From Coriaria nepalensis (Eukaryota; Streptophyta; Magnoliopsida; Cucurbitales; Coriariaceae), in NCBI GenBank assembly GCA_027186245.1, contig CP114482.1, forward strand, positions 34,367,209 through 34,431,208: DNA of 64,000 nucleotides, in the 5' to 3' direction. The notes under the pieces are model-generated. The model was not told where the DNA came from. It ran no database searches and saw nothing but the letters and a program-made list of their open reading frames with translations. How positions within the stretch are numbered: the first letter of the stretch is position 1; the number at the start of each line of letters is the position of its first letter. Shown in pieces: positions 48,449 to 61,966 of this stretch. A program made the translations under genes and the position numbers.

Positions 48449-48839
48449 CTCTTCCCTAGTAAGTATTTATACCTTAAAAAGAAAATGTTAATTTTCTTTT
48501 GTAACATTATAAATTTAGTAATAAGAATGTGTTTATCCATCAATTTCATCGTACAACTCTAGATTTTGCATTGTGATCTTGAATTAATGAAAATGTAATT
48601 GATCAATCATTAAATGAGTGTCCCATTTAATTTTTCAACTAATTTTACTCCATCTTATGTTGTTATTTTTTGATGTTTAACTCTTAGTGTTAAGTTTAAA
48701 GTCCATCATGCGATAAACCAGTTGGGGATTATGCCGAAACACACACTAGTTTTCCTATTTGGGAGATTGTAATCGTTAACAGAATTCAAATTATATTGCA
48801 TGCACTCTATCAAACTATCGTGATATACTTCACATCCAA
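48449..48839. other. Spacer, no gene recognised
   Basis: This is AT-rich sequence between the Copia LTR and the next Copia fragment. The frame at 48343-48549 (minus) lies across the LTR edge and has no motif. Confidence 0.5.
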
Positions 48840-49640
48840 AGGTTTAGATTATCGATTTTGGTGCATCACATCACGTTTGTTGCCTCCACGATTCCTTCTC
48901 CCACCCGCGACACCTCCCTCACCCCATCTCTCTTTCTCTTGCACATGTTTTGTCTTACCCATTCAGGAGATAGGGGATATTTCATTTTCCTCCACTTTAA
49001 TTCTTCAAAATATCTTTTTCACCCCATCCTTTCATTTTAATTTATTATATATACTTCTATTAACCCAACAACTTTCCTGTTTTGTATTTTTCTCCCCCAC
49101 TTAACATTTTTCTCAAGACCCAATGTCAAAGAGACTAATTGGAGCGAGTGATGGGTGATGGGCTCTATATCTTCGAACCAGGCCTACTAAAACTCTTTGT
49201 TGCTTTCTTGGTCTGTTCCTTTAAAAATTCAAACTTGTGGCACTTTTGTTTAGGTCATCATTCTCAAATTGCAATTCCTAATGTTATTCATGTCTCTAAA
49301 CAATTATCCAATTATGTTATTTGTGCTCCTTTTGAATTCCTTTTTAACAAACCTCCATCTTACTCTCATCTTTGTATTTTTGGTTGCTTATGTTAGGCTC
49401 AGACCCTTCATGTTCACCTTGATAAGTTTTTCGCTTGCTCATCCAACTGTATTTTTATTGGATATCTGAGTAATTAAAAAGCTTACAAGCTCTATAATCT
49501 TGACACTCGATCTACTTTCTTTTCTCGTGATGTCACTTTCTTCGAGATCTCCTAACTGGAGTCTTCCCTAAAGAGTTCTTCTAAACCCATAAAAATCTTT
49601 ATTAACAATAGATCTCTTAGCATTGATCAAACCACTCACT
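48840..49640 (+). pseudogene. Copia retrotransposon fragment (protease to integrase)
   Basis: Plus-strand frames give the region after the Copia protease (THSGDRGYFIF, then SLILQNIFFTPSFHFNLL-type sequence near 48960-49045). The GAG-pre-integrase word LWHFCLGHHSQIAI follows near 49220. After an internal deletion comes the integrase tail PFEFLFNKPPSYSHLCIFGC near 49330-49390. It continues in another frame as YNLDTRSTFFSRDVTFFE near 49485-49550. The integrase catalytic core is deleted and stops are present. Confidence 0.85.
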
Positions 49641-50896
49641 GGCTCTGATTATTTCAAATTTGGACCTATAACATAAAGTTATATATATATATAATCGAAA
49701 AAGAATCTAATTAATAATAATTACTAACTTGAAAATTTTCATGTTAATTAACATATAATTCTTTTTGTTGCTGTAAATTTCTACAAGCATTTAAAAGTCA
49801 CTCAAAACAACAAAAGTTCTAGAAAGATGTACAAAAATAATTTAAATATATCTAACACTTCCTCCTCCATGAAATATCTAGAAAAACTTAGGAATCAACT
49901 CAATCCGCTTTCTTAATACTGGCTTCTATTAATTGCTGCAAAAATGAGAGAAAGTTCATGAACAAGAAAAAAAAAAATCATAGGGCACTTCATTACAAAA
50001 TCAAGTTGAGCAAGTGTCCAAGTTAGGTTAGTCAACCAACTTAAGACAAGTGAAATTCAACGTAGAACCCCCCCACCCCCAAAAAAAAAAAAAAAACGTG
50101 AAGAAGCAAAGTTCAATGAACTCTTAAACACTATGGTCTCTCTACATTCTCTTGCTATTGATCTAAATATGCACATAAGAATTTAAAATTTATTTACTTT
50201 CACATGACAGATGACTATACCATATATATATATATATCGTTCCAATTCAATGAATATTCTAATGATATTCCCCACTACACATTGACTTAGAATTTTAGTG
50301 CATGAAATGTGTTCACACCACCATTTTGCATCATCGGTTTCCACTTATGCAATTCTATTGAGTGTTGCAATATCTTTTCTTTCCTATATTCCCTTATAAC
50401 ATAATTTTTCATAAATGAAACCCATTTACCACCTCAGAATGATCTTGATATTATATATTTTACAATGCCAAAAAAAACAAAAATAAAAAATAATAATAAT
50501 AAAGATGATAAAAAAGTTACATCCAATCAGTTCTTCAATTTTTGGGAGATTTCTTGAATATTTTATACATATTCGAACCGACATTTGTGCAGTGACATTC
50601 AAACCGACACCCAACATCTTAACATAGGTTGAAAAGTGTTTTAAAAACTTATCTATCAACTAAGTGCGATTGAAAAAAGAAAATAAAAATCAAACCCCCA
50701 CAAAAATTGTGGTGATACCTTTTTGACTTTTTGCAAAAAGGGATTTCTTTCGCCCAATGTCACAAACACCCACCAAAATGAAATCTTAAAAATCTTATAT
50801 TGCATTTGGTTTTGTTCAACTATATATAAATTTGAGTACTTGGTCGATGTTCTCTATGAGAAACAGCACAAAAGAAGAGCACTGCTTCGAGCATCA
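49641..50896. other. Spacer and promoter of the small secreted-protein gene
   Basis: AT-rich with simple repeats: (TA)n near 50223-50237 and a C-run followed by an A-run at 50069-50096. A TATA box TATATATAAA sits at 50821-50830, 67 bp before the ATG at 50897. The frame at 50426-50659 (minus) has no motif. Confidence 0.55.
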
Positions 50897-51390
50897 ATGG
50901 CATCAGCCACTAATCTTCTTCGTCTGCTAGTCATTTTATTGGGATTTTGCAACCTTCTATCCAGCATCAATGCTGTCCCTAATACAAGTAAGTAAATCTT
51001 AAACGGGCCACTCTTTTTCTTCATAATCTTATACCATGATTTGGACTGTGATTCGAGTCGTATTAACATTATAGGAATCGGGAGATTGTTTGTTGGAGTT
51101 GGAGTACTTCCTGTTGATGATCAACAAGTTTCAAGCAATGCTCACATGGTAATTATAACAAAGAAATTATGTTAATAAAATAAAAATAATAATAAACCCC
51201 AATCATTGTTAATGATTTATATATCAATGAATATGAATTGCAGTCGGGTGGTGAGAAGAATTTAGAGGAAGATCAAGTAGTAGTACTTCATGGAAGAATG
51301 GCTGTGGAGCTAAATGACTATCCAGGATCAGGAGCCAATAATCGTCACACTCCTAGACCCCAATTTGGAAGAGGCTGCGTTGATTGCTAA
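50897..51390 (+). CDS. Small secreted peptide precursor with PSY-like motif
   Basis: Three exons, 50897-50987, 51075-51148 and 51244-51390, with GT-AG introns, encode 103 residues. Residues 1-26 (MASATNLLRLLVILLGFCNL then LSSINA) form a clear signal peptide. The middle is variable and acidic. The conserved-looking end is GRMAVELNDYPGSGANNRHT, then PRPQFGRGCVDC. The 13-mer from Asp79-Tyr80 fits D-Y-x4-A-N-x-[KR]-H-x-P, the spacing of the PSY family of tyrosine-sulfated peptides. Asp-Tyr is the sulfation site recognised by plant TPST. A Cys-x-x-Cys ends the protein. The gene layout (signal peptide in exon 1, motif in the last exon) fits a hormone precursor. The function is inferred; I know no characterised gene that matches exactly. 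Confidence 0.75.
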
Positions 51391-51857
51391 TATTAATTTT
51401 TTAAAACTAATTACTTTTATATATTTATAATATATTATATATAGGATAAGTTTTATTGACATACTTTTTTTACATATTATTTTATATACTTTTTAATTAA
51501 TTTGATTAAAACTAATCAAATAATCAATATTTACTTATAATTATGAAATATTGAAATTATTTTTATAATTATTAAATGCTGAAATTATTTAATTGTAAAA
51601 AATATATCTATAGAACTTATTCCCTCTATAATCTTGTATGCAGATTTTGCTTCCTCATCACTCAATTTAGGTTCTTTAAAAAGACTATGTTGGGTTAAGT
51701 GGATAGAGGATTTGGGTGGGTATGGAATAGCCAAAATTGATGTGTAATGAAAAAAGTATATATATATATATTATATGCTTGTTGAGTTTAGAATGGACAT
51801 TTTTGTAATATGAATATTTGAAGCTATATAAATTATAGCTTAATTGATCTTTTCGTG

Positions 51858-51905
<48 letters not shown>

Positions 51906-52788
51906 TTTTTAATAAAAAGGGGGTATATGCTACTACGTATAATTACTCTCTTAACTAGTACTTATTGTCATGAAGCTTTATATATATATATATATATATT
52001 TTGAAAAGAATCATCCATTTATAATTTGATTAAACAAGTAAGATATGATGGATTCCACACAAGCAAAAATTAGTTTAGATTTGGTCTATCAAATTCCTCT
52101 TTTTGTAAGTCTAAATCTTCACTATAAGTTAGATTTTTGCATGAAAATTAATAAGATAAGATAAGGTTCTTTGTGAGGTTGATTATGTGGTTCAACTACT
52201 TCAAAGAAATGATTGTCGATATCTTGTTTATTATACGGTTGTTGTTGTTGTTGATGATATCATTGATCGCCGATGAGAGTGCAAGTTGAAGCATATTTAG
52301 AAAGAAAGTAATTATTGTGCTGATTTTCTTAGGAGAGTCCTTATAATATAGTTGCATATCTGAATAAAGAGTTGAAGCTTCTACTCGTAATAAACATGTT
52401 TGCCAACATTGCTAGTTCTCCATCTTTTTCGTATATTTTTCTTATTTATTTGTTTATTTAAATATATATATATATGAATAAGAGTTTAGAGATAATATCT
52501 AAAAATTTGGAGATCTCAAATTTTTTTAAATAATAACCGATTATAGTCTTATTAGATTTTAATGATTATATCTCATTTTTTTAAATTTCAATAATTATCA
52601 TTTAAAAAAAATTTAACATCTCTAGATTTAAGAAATCAGCCTCTAATTCGAATAAATAAAATTTCAAAATCTATCATGGTAATTGCTTTGGAAGAAAATG
52701 TTTGATTTTACAAAAAAAAAATTAATTAATTTTTAATTTTAAAATCTTATTCATTCATATAATAACATATAAGTTTAACATTTCAACA

Positions 52789-52858
<70 letters not shown>

Positions 52859-55800
52859 GTATAGTTCTTTGTCTCATTAGATGGATGGTTTTGTGCTGAA
52901 TTTAGAAAGTGGGTGTGAAGCGGAGACATCCTCCACTTGTGGCCACTTTTCCGCTGAGTAAGGGCTATGTCTGATTTCACTCTAAAATGGAATAACAAAA
53001 TGTCATGCCTCTTTTCGACAGGTACACAAAACACTACGAACCAAAAAATAAATAAATAAAAACGGGTATGTATATAGACTTATAATGTGTCGTGTGACGT
53101 AATATATTGAATATATTTATAATTATAGGAGTTAATATTCCGTATTTTATGTGAGACCGAATTAGAAATCTGGACTAGCATTTAGCATTTGAGTTTGGGG
53201 ATGGGATACCATTAGATCAACCCATTGCTTAATCAACTTTGTCGGGCACAATTGAACCCGGGATGTAAGACCTATTAACCGTTAGGATTATACACACTTG
53301 ATTCTTTTTGCCTCATGTTCTTGATGTTGGAAAAATCAATTGCCGTATAATAATTGATAAGCGTCTTGACATATTGTAAGATCTTAAATATCTAATTAAT
53401 AAATATAAAAAAAATAAATAAATAATTGTAATAAATAATATAATAAATACAGACATGTTATAAATTTAAAATAAATTTTATATTAGTAATTAAAAATTTA
53501 AATATAAGTAATAAATGCATAGTTATTTTATTAAAAAAAATTAAATCTAATTGTTATGACGAGTATGTAAAGAATATGAGGTTAATCTAGTTCTTACTTT
53601 TTTTTCGACGTATCTACTAACGAGCGGATTGAATAAAAGTTAAAAATAAATGGATGACAATTATGGAAATGAAACTTTGAAATAATAAACATTTGAAACA
53701 AATAGAAGACCATTAATTAAAAGTAATTATTCAAAAGAATGATAAACTCGGTAAAATTTTGATTAAAATGGAAATTAACAATGATCTCTATGTTACGACA
53801 TGAAAATAAAATCTACATTAATCTTACTCCTAAGATGCAATAAATCAAAGGAACAAACACCAAAAGAAAAAAGGCATCCAATCTGTGAATGACGGATCGA
53901 GACTTTCGCTAGCATGAGAATCTGACACTCTAATCATTGTTCCCAAGAATGAATCTTAAGGTATTAAGATACATATTTTCCTGAAAGGAAGCGACAAGTG
54001 TCGGAAAATCATTGGAACGTAGAGAATATTACGAGTGTTGGTTGGTGAGTATTTGAGTGTGTTAGTACTTTTCGGTAATCAAGTGGATTCTTGACGATCA
54101 AATGGATTCTTTGGATGATCGAAAGGATTTGTTTGCTTTCGTCAATGCCTTCTATTTATAGAGAAATGACTGATGGCATGGTTGTAATTAACTCAACTTG
54201 GAGTCTCAACTTGGAGTCTCAACTTCCTTCTAAAACTTCGGCCACCTTCCCTCTAAAAATTCGGTGATCTTCCCACATTGTGTGCCCAATCGCTTTTTAG
54301 GCTACCTAACTCTTTTCCTCTCATTTCCAACCGAATCCAGTTGAAATAGAATCTAGGTTCATCCAAATTAACTCTCTCTCTCAAACTCCCCCAATTTCAA
54401 TTTTTGGCCACTTTCTCCGGTTAGTTGAAAAATATCTAATTTCCATTTGTTTTTTGAAAAAGTGAAAAGTTTTCATTAAGGGAAAAATTTCATCCGAAAT
54501 TTCTTTTGCTCTCCCATATATTTTTGTCGAAACCCACTTCTCTCTCTCTCTCTCCCATTTCGACTAAACCTTATGTGATGAGGAAGATATTTCATCTTTT
54601 CTCCTTATCTTCCTCCGGACGGTCGAGATTGCATCTTGGGTGATTCTTGTGCCTTTGATCAGAAGCCATTCTTACGCCACATCATTAATTCAAGTGAATT
54701 CCTTATTTCATTTATTATTTCATGATTAAACCAAATTTCACCCCTTCAATCTTATTCGGTAGACCGAGATTAAGCATTTATCGATCTAATTAACATAACC
54801 ATTTTAATGGTCACATTTAATTCTTCTATTTAAATTTAATCAGACTTAATTGTAACCGATTAATTATTAATTTTATAAAACATCATATTCAATGTGCAAC
54901 ATGTGTTCAATATTTTTTAATGTATCAACAATTCTAGAGTTGTGCAATCAAGACTTTCTCTCTCTCGCATTCTATGGTTTCTAGGTTTTCATAGTCACTG
55001 TGTGATTTTGCCTTGTTCTTTGGTATGATCTTGATGCTTCTTGTTGTGAAAAGGTTTTCTATCTCCTTTTCTTGAGAATTTACGGTTTGATTTTTTTTTT
55101 TTATTTTAGAGGCTTTTATCTGAGATCTAGTTATTAGCTTACTATTTATTGTTGTAACTCTGTAAACTTATGACCGAGAACGATTTTAAAGTGCTATTGA
55201 GTTTCCGGTGGATTTTCCAGAGCTCCGTGGACATAGCTTTCTAGATCTTTGTAGATCTCAGTGAGGTGAACCACATAAAACCTTATGTTCTTCTTTTCTC
55301 TATTCTCTTGCATTCTGAAACTTGTTCTCTAAAGCAATGAATATGAAAATATGATAGTTGAAGATCTAGGTTTTAAAGAACTTGATAAAAATAAATATTT
55401 GAATATGGTAATAAAAGGCATAAATTCCTAATATTTATCATATGATGGAAGATGTAATTGATGAAAACGACATTTATGATTGTGATGAGATTTAATATAC
55501 TATGTGATATTATAACACGTGCAGACAACTCATCTTAAAAATATTGAGATAAATTTGTGTTGGTATGAAACATGGTAAAAAAAAAGTTATCAAAGTAGCG
55601 AGGGTATTAATGTTCCATGCAAGTTCATAAGACTTTATAAAAATCTAGTCTTCTGCATGTAAGCAAATGTTAAATGAGTCAAGATAAAAGTATATATTAT
55701 GCACGGATAGTATAGCATGTGCTTGCATGATTTGAACTAGAGACTTATGTCTTAACTATTAAGAAGATAACACATGTAAGCCTATCTAAATTACTAATGT

Positions 55801-58800
55801 CCTATCTTGATAATTCTATGATCGTTGATATTGAAGAATATCATGACAAACATATATATGCTTAATGGAAGACTAAATTCATTGAACTTGACTATTAGAT
55901 AATCCCAATAAAAATTATAATAATCTATTAATGAGATTTACTAGTAACTGTATTGTTAATGATTTTGTGACCTCATATATCATAGAATCTTATGCTTATA
56001 GTTCTTGATTGCGCTCAAAATATACCTATGGTTATTACAATATATTTATCAATCTTATGAGTAAGTATCGTACAATAATAATTAGCGAATCAAAATATTC
56101 AATGATAATTAATAATAATATAGTATAATTATATTATAGAACAACTTATGAAAAATAATTTAAATAAAGTAAATTATTTAAGAACCCAATAATAAAATTA
56201 ATTAATAATAATAAAAGTGACAATACATCTTATATCAAGTTCTTGATTATTTTCAAAATTTGAATTGTTTAGAAAAATGTCCAATAATTTATATCGAATA
56301 ATGAGAATGCTAACAAGACATTCCAAATATTTTGGTATTCCTCCTCACGTATAGACGGTAAGGAAATAACATGTTTTGAATCTAATTAAGATATGTGTTT
56401 TGATAATATAATAAGTTACAAATTATCATAAAAACTCAAAACTTTAAGAAAACGAGCCCAACAATGTATATCAAAACATAGAGAAATACGCGTGAGGGTT
56501 AACATTGATCGAAGAAGGATTTGGTGCGTAACAAGGGTTGTGCTTACGCATGCTTGCAATACAATAAAGGTTGTCTGTCCGATCTAAATCCAACGGTGCT
56601 TGATGCTGCCAATTTAGTACGATTTTAATTATTTATTTCCTTTTGTCCAATTGAATTTAAAGGCCAAGAGGTAATGTTCATCAAGTGCAATTAGATAAAA
56701 TAAAATAAAATAATATCCTACTTGGCAAACATCAAGTTCCATTGGATTGAGATCGAATGGCTTTTATTACTCAGTAAGCTCACGTAAGCAAACTCTTAGT
56801 AAGCACTGAATCCTTCTTCCAATTGATTAAACAACGTAGGCACTGGGAGGACTTATTAAGTAATAATTGTATTAGGGCTAGGTCTTCTCTCTCCTTCTTA
56901 ATAAGAAAACATGCCCCAACGAAGGTTGTGATGTAAAAAGTAAAAGGCCATAAGTGAGATCCACCTCGAGATATTAGGTTCAAAACTCACAAAGACTATA
57001 TTTTGGTGCCAACCATCATCAACCTCAGAATGGGTGGACATTATTATACCTTTAGCATTAGCGGTGACCTCCAAAATACCCTCGGGAATGACCAAAAAAA
57101 AAAAGAAAGATGTGGTGTAGGAGAAAGAGCTTATGACCTAGCCCTAGTTATGATAGTTTAGATGATGTCAAACACATTAAAAACTTGTCCTATCAATTAA
57201 TTGCGCTGCACAAGTAGTAATCCAACTTCTTAAATAAGTTATCTTCCATTAATCAAGGTTGGGATATAGACCTTTGCAGGGTCTACAGAGGTGACGAGCC
57301 GAGTAAATGGACCAATAGCCCAACAATATGAAGCCATAACTCGAGAAGGTAAAGATTATTTCATATAAAAATCTCAACCACCAATCCACTATACATTACC
57401 CCATTTTGGAAAAATATTTTTTCTTCTTCTCTAGACTAATGTAAGGAATCCAAAAAGGAAAGGGATAAGGAAATTTGTCCCTTTCTTATAACATATCTAT
57501 AAAACATGAGGTGAGTTAGGACATCAATTTACCTCCCTAGCATAGTAGCATCGACGTAAAGCTGTAGTAATTTTGATATAACAAACTAGTTCAAACATTA
57601 CTTCTAGTTCTCACCCAAAAAAGGAAATAATAAAATAAAAAAGGAAAAAAAAATTTGTTATTTGTCAACTCTATTATTATTTTGGTTAAGAAAAATCATA
57701 TTTTATTTGATGGGGAAAAAAATTAATACCATAAATAACTTGAATAATTTTGTATGGACTTACTCGAGGAATTCCAAGATCGATCCAATAGGCAAGAAAC
57801 ATGTGAAAAGGGAGGAGGATTTTGGTTGAAGAAAATAGCAAAAATAGCCTATAAATATAAGAGAGTGTTTGTAATTGGACTTGGTGTAGAGTTCTCTCCT
57901 AAACTAGGTCCATGTAAGTATTTTTCATAACTCTTGTCCACCACTAACTCCTATAAGGCATGTTTTGTTTGATTCTTTGGTAAAAATAAAATGAAAATTT
58001 CATTTAATTCTATAATTTGATTCAAATAAATGATTAAGTGGTAATGATTTTTTATTCCCATACGAATGAAAATTTATTCTTTCATTACACCTAAATAAAT
58101 ATTTTTTGTGGGAATCAAAATAAGTATTTATTTATGCGAGATTTTTTTTTTCATATTTTTAAAATTTTTTGTGATACTTGGGTAATTTTTAAATCTTTTT
58201 CTCCAAGCAAATATGAAAAAAAAAATATCATCTTTCTCATTCTTATTCATACTTATTGTCTGTATAATCGAACTGACAAAAAAAAAATCATAATTTTTAT
58301 TTTTATTCTCATTCTTACGAAAAGATAAATTTTTGCATGTGCAATTAGATATTATATCATATCATATAATAAATAATAAAAATTGTGCTTAGATACAGAA
58401 TTGTGCCACGTGTGTATTTTCAACTTCCTACAGTATGTCACATGTTATTTTTGTAACAAAACTTTCTAAAATACCCTCATTTTATATTTTACAATAATAT
58501 TCTAAAATATCATTACTGCATAATATATTTAATATTTTAATTAAATCTTATCATAATTCTTATTCTGATAAAAAAATATAATCTTATTATAATTATTCTT
58601 TGATAAGATTATAATCTTATATGAATGAATTTGAAATTGAAAATCAATGATCGATACAAAATAATATATTAATAAAAAAAATATAATTATGAAATAATAA
58701 TTTATGTTATTTTTCTTCTTAATCTTATCATTATTTTTATTTTGATAATTACTACAATCTTATCATAATTATTATTCAGTAAGATTATAATTTTATATAA

Positions 58801-60182
58801 TTGGATTTGAATTAAAAAATATATGATAGACAAAAATATTATATTAATAGAAAAAAAATAATAATAATTATGAAATAATTATTTACATTAAATTGTTTTT
58901 ATTAGTAAATAAAGAAAAAAAAAATTTCTTCTATATTTATATTGATTTTGCATTTCTCCATATAAAGATTAACACATAAAAATGAGAATTACTAGAATTT
59001 GGGATAATCATAATCTCAAAATAAATAAAATTTATTAGTCTCGATATGATTATATTTATTAAGAATGTAATTTTAATTCTGATTTAACTATTAAATGAAT
59101 TTACTTAATTAATATTCTCTCAATCTTTTTTCATTATTTTTTATAGGGAAATAATATTTATGATTTCGTATATCGCATGAGTTAAATAACTAGTTTATTT
59201 ATAAAACAATTCTTCAATTTTTTTTTTATTTTTTTTGAAAAAAATGGATCATAAGGCTTATGATTTACAAAATAGATTGATATTAATTTTTTTTCCATAT
59301 AATTTAATCTAAAAAATTTATATTCTTGCTATTTTCTCCCTAATAATATTTTTTTTTTCTTATTTCACCACAATCCTCAATCGATTGAGGTCCACCACAA
59401 ATCTGAGTTTGATCTCTAGATCATTTTTATATTTTAATTTAATATTATTGATGTGATATTATTAAAAAATTTATATTTATAAATATTATTATATAAATTA
59501 TATAAATTATTAAAACAAATATTAAAAAATAATTTTAATAATATATAAATTAAAAATTATATAAAAATATATTTATAAATATCGAATTATACAAAAACTA
59601 AAAATTTAATTAGATATTTTATAAATTTAAGTAACTAAATTGTAAAATGATAATGGATGTAAAAGCCTTATTTTATTTATTTATTTATTTATTTATTTTT
59701 ATCATTCTCGAAAATATCTAAACGTAGTCTAACAAATTACTGAATAAGTAAGTAACCCACTACTAGTTAACTCAACATTTAAGAGGTTTAATTTTATTTT
59801 TACTTACTTCAGTACAATCTGACATGGCAAGAAGCGATTGGTTGCATGTACGGTCATATCTGTCCGAAAAAGAAAAATAGACCATTGTTTTTTTTTTTTT
59901 TTTTGCCCAAACAAAAAAGATCATCGTTGAAAAACAAACAGAAAAATTAATCGACGTGGCGCGATGCCAGCCCCTCAACACATCAAAAGAAACTGACCAA
60001 AGTACAATTCTGACCCAAAAAAATCTACATACTAATCTCAGCCATCCAGTCTCTTACATCTAACGGCCATAAATCCTATCATCATCCCAAAGGGCCAAAA
60101 CCATATCCATTAAAAAATATAAAAAAGCATACTCTATTCATTTCACTCTCGTGGCCTCCTTCTTCACCTCCCAAGAAAAAAA
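51391..60182. other. Long AT-rich gene-free region
   Basis: No gene is recognised in this 8.8 kb. It contains composite (TA)n-poly-T tracts at about 51861-51910 and 52795-52857, a less AT-rich island at 52870-53040, and a (CAACTTGGAGTCT)2 duplication near 54196-54220. At 54930-55300 there is a leader-like stretch with no frame. A possible SINE relic lies at 56940-56995, and 58300-59700 is very AT-rich. The short frames at 56780-56983, 58134-58328 and 59772-59981 show no motif. Confidence 0.5.
52795..52857. repeat. Composite (TA)n then poly-T tract
   Basis: About 13 TA units are followed by about 36 T residues. Similar composites occur at about 51861-51910 and 62548-62589, and a TA-only run lies at 51980-52000. 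Confidence 0.9.
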
Positions 60183-61966
60183 ATGACTTCAATTGCCCTT
60201 AAATCCTTCACCGGTCTCCGGCAATCCTCACCGGAAAAACTCCATTTCACGTCACAAACAAAACCGACATCTGCCTCTCACCCCCACCGTCGTTTCTACG
60301 TTTCCGCGGCGAAAACAAGCCCGAAAGTCACCGGCCGCAACCTCAGAGTAGCCGTCATAGGAGGCGGACCGGCCGGCGGTGCCGCGGCGGAGACTCTATC
60401 CAGGGGAGGAATCGAAACCTTCCTCATCGAACGCAAAATGGACAACTGCAAGCCGTGCGGCGGAGCAATCCCGCTCTGCATGGTCGGTGAGTTCGACCTG
60501 CCGTTGGACCTGATCGACCGGCGAGTTACGAAGATGAAGATGATATCGCCATCGAACGTAGCCGTCGACATCGGCCGGACGTTGAAGCCACATGAGTACA
60601 TAGGGATGGTGAGGAGAGAGGTTCTGGACGCGTATTTAAGAAACAGGGCGGCGGAAAACGGGGCGAATGTGATAAACGGGTTGTTTTTGAAAATGGATAG
60701 TCCGAAAGAGCATAATTCACCATATTTGCTACATTTCACGGAGTATGATGGGAAGCCGGGTGGGGTCGGAGTGAAGAAGACGTTGGAGGTTGATGCCGTG
60801 ATCGGCGCCGACGGGGCAAATTCCCGGGTTGCTAAGAATATTGGTGCTGGAGATTACGATTATGCCATTGCTTTTCAGGTATATATAATCTTTCTTTTTT
60901 ACTTATTTATTTAATTTGTTTATCAATTTATTTTATTTTCACGTCTCCCTAATTTGGTCATCTGTTCATTAGTTAATTATCTAGAAAGTTAGTTAATTTG
61001 GTCATGAAATTTTTGGCCATGAAAAAAAGGTTAATTTGAAATTAGCACCGCATCTATATATACAATGAGGTAAAAGATGACCTAGGTTAGGAGGTTAAAT
61101 TGTAATTTGGCCAAATTTTGTTCCTTTTGGGGAGGTTAATTGGAGTTTGCATTTTCAAAGAGTAGATGAAGCAAATGATGATTTTGTGGATTAAATTGTT
61201 TTTATAGAATCAAACTGACTATACACAGCGAAAAATTCATTGACACTAAACTGTGTTTTCTCAGGAGAGAATCCGGATCCCAGACGACAAAATGAAGTAC
61301 TATGAGGATCTCGCAGAGATGTACGTGGGGGATGATGTCTCACCTGATTTCTACGGATGGGTTTTCCCGAAATGTGACCATGTTGCAGTCGGAACTGGCA
61401 CGGTGACTCACAAGGGAGACATCAAGAAGTTCCAACTAGCGACAAGGAACCGAGCCAAGGACAAGATTCAAGGAGGCAAGATTATCCGGGTTGAGGCCCA
61501 TCCGATCCCGGAACACCCCCGGCCCAAAAGGGTATCGAACCGAGTAGCCCTAGTTGGAGATGCAGCAGGGTACGTGACGAAATGCTCAGGCGAAGGCATC
61601 TACTTTGCGGCCAAGAGTGGGAGGATGTGTGCTGAGGCGATAGTGGAAGGATCAGAGAACGGGAAGAGGATGGTGAATGAAGGGGATTTGAGGAAGTATT
61701 TAGAGAAATGGGACAAGACCTATTGGCCAACTTACAAGGTCTTGGATGTGTTGCAGAAGGTGTTTTATAGGTCGAATCCGGCTAGAGAAGCCTTTGTGGA
61801 GATGTGTGCGGATGAGTATGTGCAAAAGATGACGTTTGATAGCTATTTGTATAAGCGGGTGGTGCCCGGAAACCCATTGGAGGATTTGAAGTTGGCCGTG
61901 AACACGATCGGGAGTTTAGTTAGGGCCAATGCACTTAGGAGGGAGATGGAGAAGATTAGTGCATAA
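60183..61966 (+). CDS. CHLP: Geranylgeranyl diphosphate reductase, chloroplast
   Basis: Two exons, 60183-60878 and 61265-61966 (phase 0 intron), give 465 residues, normal for the enzyme. It uses NADPH to reduce three double bases of the geranylgeranyl chain to phytyl, for chlorophyll, tocopherol and phylloquinone. The first ~50 residues are a transit peptide. The FAD Rossmann motif is RVAVIGGGPAGGAAAE (55-70) with Glu83 ending the second strand. NCKPCGGAIPLCMVGEFDLP and EYIGMVRREVLDAYLRNRAA follow. The second FAD motif is VALVGDAAGYVTKCSGEGIY (near 326-345), with a conserved C-terminal tail ending NALRREMEKISA. TATA-like AAATATAAAAAA lies near 60113-60125, and an ACGTGGC word near 59955. The ATG at 60183 gives the expected full length. 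Confidence 0.97.

Noticed and set aside
52795..53034. 79-codon minus-strand frame ending in Lys and Tyr-Ile repeats
   Set aside because: The end is translated poly-T and (TA)n. The start may be a conserved island, but there is no evidence it is protein.
53245..53300. tRNA-like T-arm word (TTGAACCCGGG)
   Set aside because: No matching acceptor stem, D-arm or anticodon arm at the right spacing on either strand.
60296..60739. 147-codon minus-strand frame
   Set aside because: It is antisense to CHLP exon 1, a shadow caused by high GC content of the exon.
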